Both the position numbers and the translations under genes were made by a program. DNA of 64,000 nt, taken from positions 434,001-498,000 of the forward strand of contig NZ_FXAP01000004.1 in assembly GCF_900177615.1 (NCBI RefSeq), read 5' to 3'. Positions 58,932-64,000 of the stretch are shown here, in pieces. The first letter of the stretch is position 1; each line of letters starts with the position of its first letter. The stretch comes from Plantibacter flavus. Lineage in GTDB: Bacteria > Actinomycetota > Actinomycetes > Actinomycetales > Microbacteriaceae. A model generated the notes under the pieces. The model saw only the letters and a program-made list of their open reading frames with translations. It was not told the DNA's origin and made no database searches.

Positions 58932-60716
58932 TCAGTGGTGGAGGATCGCGACCGCGTGGGGGCCGAGCCGGAGGGAACCGTCCGTCGTGACGACCTCACC
59001 GAAGCTGTCGAGGAGTTCGCCGACCCGCAGCGCGAGCTCGACGGGTTCCGTCCCGAAGTTGACCGCGAGGGTGGCCGAGCCACGACGCAGGACGAACGAG
59101 CCGGTCGCCTCATCGACGATCGCCGTGGTGTCGGCGAACGCCGGATCGGTGAACGCCGGGACCGTGCGTCGCAGCTCGATGACCCGTCGGTACCAGGTCA
59201 GCAGCGTCGCGTGCCGTCCACCGGATCGCTCCGACCAGTCGAGCACCGACCGACGGTAGGTCTCAGGATCCTGCGGATCCGGCACGTCGGCCTCGTTCCA
59301 ACCCATCCGCGCGAACTCGGCGATCCGGCCCTTCGCCGTCGCCTCACCGAGCTCGGGTTCCGGGTGCGAGGTGAAGAACTGCCAGGGCGTCGAGGCGGCC
59401 CACTCCTCCCCCATGAACAGCATCGGGGTGAACGGTCCGAGCAGCGTGACCGCGGCGGCGATGGCGAGCTGCCCGTCGTCGAGCGTCGCGGCCAGCCGGT
59501 CGCCCGTCGCCCGGTTCCCGATCTGGTCGTGGTTCTGGTCGGACACGACGAGTCGCCAGCTCGGCGTCCGTTCGAGGTCGATGCGGCGGCCGTGGTGGCG
59601 CTTGCGGAAGCTCGACCAGGTGCCGTTGTGGAAGAACCCCTCCTCCATGACCTTGCCGAGCGCACCGAGCGGGGCGAAGTCGGCGTAGTAGCCGGACACC
59701 TCGCCGGTGAGCGCCACGTGCAGTGCGTGGTGGAAGTCGTCGCTCCACTGCGCGTCGAGACCGTACCCGCCAGCGCCGCCGGGACCCCGGGGCGTGATGA
59801 GCTTCGGGTCGTTCAGATCCGACTCCGCGATGAGCGTGAACGGTCGGTCGAGGTCGGCGCTGAGCGCGTCCACCGCGGCGTCGAGTTCCTCGAGGAGGTG
59901 GATCGCACGGGTGTCGTGCAGGGCGTGGACCGCATCGAGGCGCAGGCCGTCGACGCCATACTCCTCGAACCACAGCAGCGCGCTGTCGATGATGTACCGA
60001 CGCACCTCGTCGGAGTCCGGCCCGTCGAGGTTGAGGCTGTCGCCCCAGGTGTTCCCGGCACCGTCCGCGAGGTAGGGACCGAAGCGGGGCAGGACGTTGC
60101 CGGAGGGACCGAGGTGGTTGTACACGACGTCCTGGATGACGGCGAGCCCGCGCTCGTGGCACGCGGCGACGAAGCGACGGTAGCCGTCCGGTCCGCCGTA
60201 GGCCTCGTGGACCGCCGACCAGAAGACGCCGTCGTAGCCCCAGTTCCAGACACCGTTGAACGCGTTGACCGGCAGGATCTCGACGGCGTCGACACCCAGC
60301 TCGACCAGCTCGTCGAGGCGTTCGATCGCCCCGTCGAAGGTCGCCGTCTCGGTGAACGTCCCGATGTGGAGTTCGTAGAGAACGGCACCGATGAGCGAGC
60401 GCCCCCGCCAGCCGGTCCCGTCGCACGGCACGGGGTCGGATGCGACGACGCGTGACGGGCCGTGGACGCCCTCCGGCTGCCGACGCGAGCGGGGATCAGC
60501 GAACGGACCCTCACCGTCGACGAGGTAGCGGTAGTCGCTGTCGACGACCGCCGCACGTGGCTCGGCACCGTCGAGCGCGATCCACCACCCCTCCGCGACG
60601 TCGCGGTCCATCGGGTGCTGCTCACCGTCCAGGACGAGGTCGACGCGCTGGGCCTCGGGTGCCCAGACGCGGAACCCGTCAGCCGGACTCGTGGTGCTGG
60701 TCGTCATCGTGCTCAC
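58932..60716 (-). CDS. treZ: Malto-oligosyltrehalose trehalohydrolase
   Basis: A 594-residue GH13 enzyme that releases trehalose from maltooligosyl-trehalose, the second step of the TreY-TreZ pathway. An N-terminal CBM48-like domain (FRVWAPEAQRVDLVLDG) precedes the barrel: YELHIGTFTETATFDGAI, the nucleophile in VDGLRLDAVHAL, the acid Glu in LIAESDLNDP and the Asp in SDQNHDQIGNR. ATG 60716 overlaps the treY stop by 4 bp. Confidence 0.96.
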   Translation of the reverse strand: MSTMTTSTTSPADGFRVWAPEAQRVDLVLDGEQHPMDRDVAEGWWIALDGAEPRAAVVDSDYRYLVDGEGPFADPRSRRQPEGVHGPSRVVASDPVPCDGTGWRGRSLIGAVLYELHIGTFTETATFDGAIERLDELVELGVDAVEILPVNAFNGVWNWGYDGVFWSAVHEAYGGPDGYRRFVAACHERGLAVIQDVVYNHLGPSGNVLPRFGPYLADGAGNTWGDSLNLDGPDSDEVRRYIIDSALLWFEEYGVDGLRLDAVHALHDTRAIHLLEELDAAVDALSADLDRPFTLIAESDLNDPKLITPRGPGGAGGYGLDAQWSDDFHHALHVALTGEVSGYYADFAPLGALGKVMEEGFFHNGTWSSFRKRHHGRRIDLERTPSWRLVVSDQNHDQIGNRATGDRLAATLDDGQLAIAAAVTLLGPFTPMLFMGEEWAASTPWQFFTSHPEPELGEATAKGRIAEFARMGWNEADVPDPQDPETYRRSVLDWSERSGGRHATLLTWYRRVIELRRTVPAFTDPAFADTTAIVDEATGSFVLRRGSATLAVNFGTEPVELALRVGELLDSFGEVVTTDGSLRLGPHAVAILHH

Positions 60717-63063
60717 TCCTCGCTCGCGGCCTCGGCCGCATCGTCGGGCCGCGTCAGGACGGCGACGGGATACTGCTCCAGCAGCGCCGCGAGACGGACC
60801 TCGCCGCCCTGCAACTCACGGCCGGTCAGCACGTCGACGAGCCGGCCCTCCGGCAGGGTGACCGTGGTCGACTTCCAACCGCCATGCTCCGCGAGCCGGA
60901 GCGAGAGCCGGGTCGCGACCGTGGTCACTCCACCGCGTGAGAACGCGACGACGTGGTCGGCGGCCGGTCCGTCCGCCCCGATGGGGGTGTACTCGGCGAA
61001 CCGGGTCGGGTGCTCCCGTCGCAGGCGGAGGAGTCGGCTGGTCACGAGGAGTTTCGCCGCTCCGTCGGCGTCGACCGGCGGTAGCCAACCCTCGTCGAGA
61101 CGGGCGAGCACCGCGCGACGCTCGGCGTAGTCGACGGAGCGACGGTTGTCGGGGTCCACGAGCGATCGGTCCCAGAGCTCGCTGCCCTGGTACACGTCCG
61201 GCACGCCCGGCATCGTCAGCTGGATCGCCTTGGCGACCAGACTGTTCGACCATCCGGCCGCCTCGACGTCCGCGACGGCGTCGAGCAGCGCGGCGTTCGC
61301 ACGACGGCTGTCGTACAGTCCGTCGACCGCCGCATGCAGAGCGGCCTCGAACGTCTCGTCCGGTGCGGTCCAGGTGGTCGAGTCGCCGGCCTCGCGGGCG
61401 GCCTTCTCGACGTAGGCGTGCAGTCGCTCGCGCTCGATCGGCCACGCACCGACGGCCGCCTGCCAGACCAGCTGCTCGAGCTGCCGGTCGGGGAAGCCGT
61501 TCGAGGTGTGGAGGGCGACGGCGTGCTCCGCCCACCGGTCCGCGACCTCACTCAGGGCGTCGATGCGGGCACGGACGTCCTCGCTGCGCTTCGTGTCGTG
61601 CGTGCTGAGCGTCGTCATCGAGGACGGCCACTCCGCCTGCCGCCGTGCCTGACGGTGGTGGAACTCGGCGACGCTGATGTCGGTCTCGGCGGGGTCGCCG
61701 CCGACCTCGGTCAGCGAGGTCAGCGCCGTGTAGCGGTAGAACGCGGTGTCCTCGACGCCCTTCGCCATCACCATGCCCGAGGTCTGCTGGAACCGCGCGG
61801 CGAGCGGATCGGTCGCACTGCGCAGGCGCGGAGCCAGCGCGGCGAAGGCGTCGGCGAGCTCCGGCCGCCGGGTCTCCGCCTCGTCGAGCGCGGCGTCCAG
61901 GTACTCGTCGCCGAGCGGCAGGTAGGAACGGTAGACGGGGAACGCGGTCAGGATCTCGGCGAGCGCGTCGACGGCGTCCGGCACCTCGGGGACGAGCCTC
62001 GCGAGGCGTCGGACCTCGGAACCGAGGATCCCGTCGGCGATGCCCCGCTTCGTGGTGTGCACGAGGTCGTCCCAGGCTTCGCGTGTGAGCTCGACCCCCG
62101 CGAGCTGGCCGAGCGTGGGCAGACCGGTCGGGTCGACGAGCACCCGGTCGACGTCGCCCAGGGCGTCGTAGCCGGTGGTGCCGAGCGTGGCCCACTCGGC
62201 CGGGAGGTCCTCTTCGCCCTCGAGGATCTTCTCCACCCAGATGGGTGCGCCACCGATGCGCTCGGACAGTCGATCGAGGTAGGCACCGGGGTCGAGGAGT
62301 CCGTCCGGGTGGTCCACGCGGATCCCGTCGGCGAGGCCGTCGTCGAACCAGCGACCGATCTCGACGTGCGAGCCGTCGAAGACCGCCGGGTCCTCGACCC
62401 GGATCGCTGCGAGCGTGTTGACGGCGAAGAACCGTCGGTAGTTCAGCTCGCTGTCGGCGCGGCGCCAGTTGACGAGTTCGTAGTGCTGCCGGTCGTGCAC
62501 CTCGCGCGGGCTCGCGTCGTCGTCGGCCGTCCCGGGGGCGATGGGGAGTCGGTGGTCGAAGTAGCGCAGTTCGCCGTCCTCGATGCTGAGGTCGTCGAGC
62601 GCACTGCGGCCGTCCTCGTCGTCGCCGAGGATCGGGACGCGGATCCGACCGTCGCCGGCCTCCCAGTCGACGTCGAACGCGGCCGCGTGCTCTGCATCCC
62701 GACCGTGCTGGAGCAGGTCCCACCACCAGGCGTTCTCGACCGGTGTCGCGACGCCCATGTGGTTCGGGACGGTGTCGATGAGGACGCCGAGGCCGGCCGC
62801 ATGGGCTGCTTCGGCGAGCGCCGTGAGCCCGTCGGCACCGCCGCGCTCCGGGTCGACCTCGGTGTGGTCGACGACGTCGTAGCCGTGGGTGGATCCGGGT
62901 TCCGCACGGAGGATCGGCGACAGGTAGACCCAGTCGGCGCCGAGAGCTTGGAGGTAGTCGACGAGCGCCGCGGCGTCCTGGAGCCGGAAGTCCGCGGTCA
63001 GCTGGAGACGGTAGGTCGAGACGGGCACGGTGGAACGCTGTGGCCCGCCGCCGGACGCGGTGG

Positions 63064-63067
<4 letters not shown>
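60713..63067 (-). CDS. treY: Malto-oligosyltrehalose synthase
   Basis: A 784-residue GH13 intramolecular transglucosylase that turns the reducing end of a maltodextrin into a trehalose unit. Landmarks: STYRLQLTADFRLQDA at the N-terminus, GVLIDTVPNHMG, the nucleophile region DGIRVDHPDGLLDP, the Glu in IWVEKILEGEEDLP and STHDTKRSEDVRAR. It lies between glgX and treZ with 4-bp overlaps on both sides, so the three enzymes are made as one unit that converts glycogen to trehalose. Confidence 0.97.

Positions 63068-64000
<933 letters not shown>

Overview
The window reads as a high-GC actinobacterial chromosome, most likely a member of the Microbacteriaceae (a Plantibacter/Curtobacterium-type genus; the genus is a guess). 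Support comes from the GC-rich codon use, the order tRNA-Trp-secE-nusG-rplK-rplA with rplJ-rplL nearby, a NusG with a long acidic N-terminal extension, a RamB-type regulator facing the glyoxylate genes, a glgX-treY-treZ operon, and many start codons lying 6-7 nt behind a TANNNT -10 box (leaderless mRNAs).

Layout. 0-2 kb: 5' end of an ABC exporter gene and a solitary AbiEi/DUF559 protein. 2-7 kb: a MalEFG-type sugar ABC importer with a divergent LacI regulator. 7-9 kb: an MFS exporter with its MarR regulator. 9-10.6 kb: rplJ-rplL with an attenuator leader. 10.7-18 kb: a COG4637-type ATPase, a DUF5684 membrane protein, trpF, and a two-component system next to a MacB-like ABC exporter. 18-21 kb: a second drug exporter with its own MarR. 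21-28 kb: an epimerase, a thioredoxin-like protein, a four-gene sugar oxidoreductase/isomerase operon, a YqaJ nuclease and a ROK regulator. 28-31 kb: membrane proteins, a quinone oxidoreductase and a GNAT enzyme. 31-34 kb: rplA, rplK, nusG, secE, tRNA-Trp. 34-38 kb: DUF805, LtrA and an old yellow enzyme. 38-42 kb: ramB facing aceA-aceB. 42-48 kb: an aminotransferase, murB, a two-subunit MaoC dehydratase, DUF937, TauE and a phosphatase. 49-52 kb: a small phage-like module: XRE repressor plus ImmA/IrrE-like protein facing a holin-like protein and two M23 peptidases without signal peptides. 52-56.7 kb: an SDR with MerR, small membrane proteins, tRNA-Met, tRNA-Thr, a lytic transglycosylase and a PGPGW protein. 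57-64 kb: a GH13 alpha-glucosidase facing treZ-treY-glgX.

How it works together. Sugar import (LacI-ABC), sugar/polyol oxidation (ROK-linked operon), the glyoxylate shunt (RamB-aceA/aceB) and glycogen-to-trehalose conversion (glgX-treY-treZ) suggest a plant- or soil-associated heterotroph. The conserved translation cluster known from other actinobacteria (tRNA-Thr, tRNA-Met, hadAB, tRNA-Trp, secE, nusG, rplK, rplA, rplJ, rplL) keeps its order and strand but is spread over about 46 kb by accessory blocks.

The most unusual content is between the genes. Four families of dispersed palindromes are present: TAACTCAGGA-armed elements of about 82 bp (4 copies); the CCCTTCGACAAGCTCAGGGA family, which has also expanded into two tandem arrays and supplies the C-terminus of one protein; a CCAGCGCGGTGCGCTGA family (3 sites); and an AGGTGAGGCACCTCGTCG hairpin family (2 sites). 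The lysis-like module at 49-52 kb is the best candidate for an undescribed functional system.
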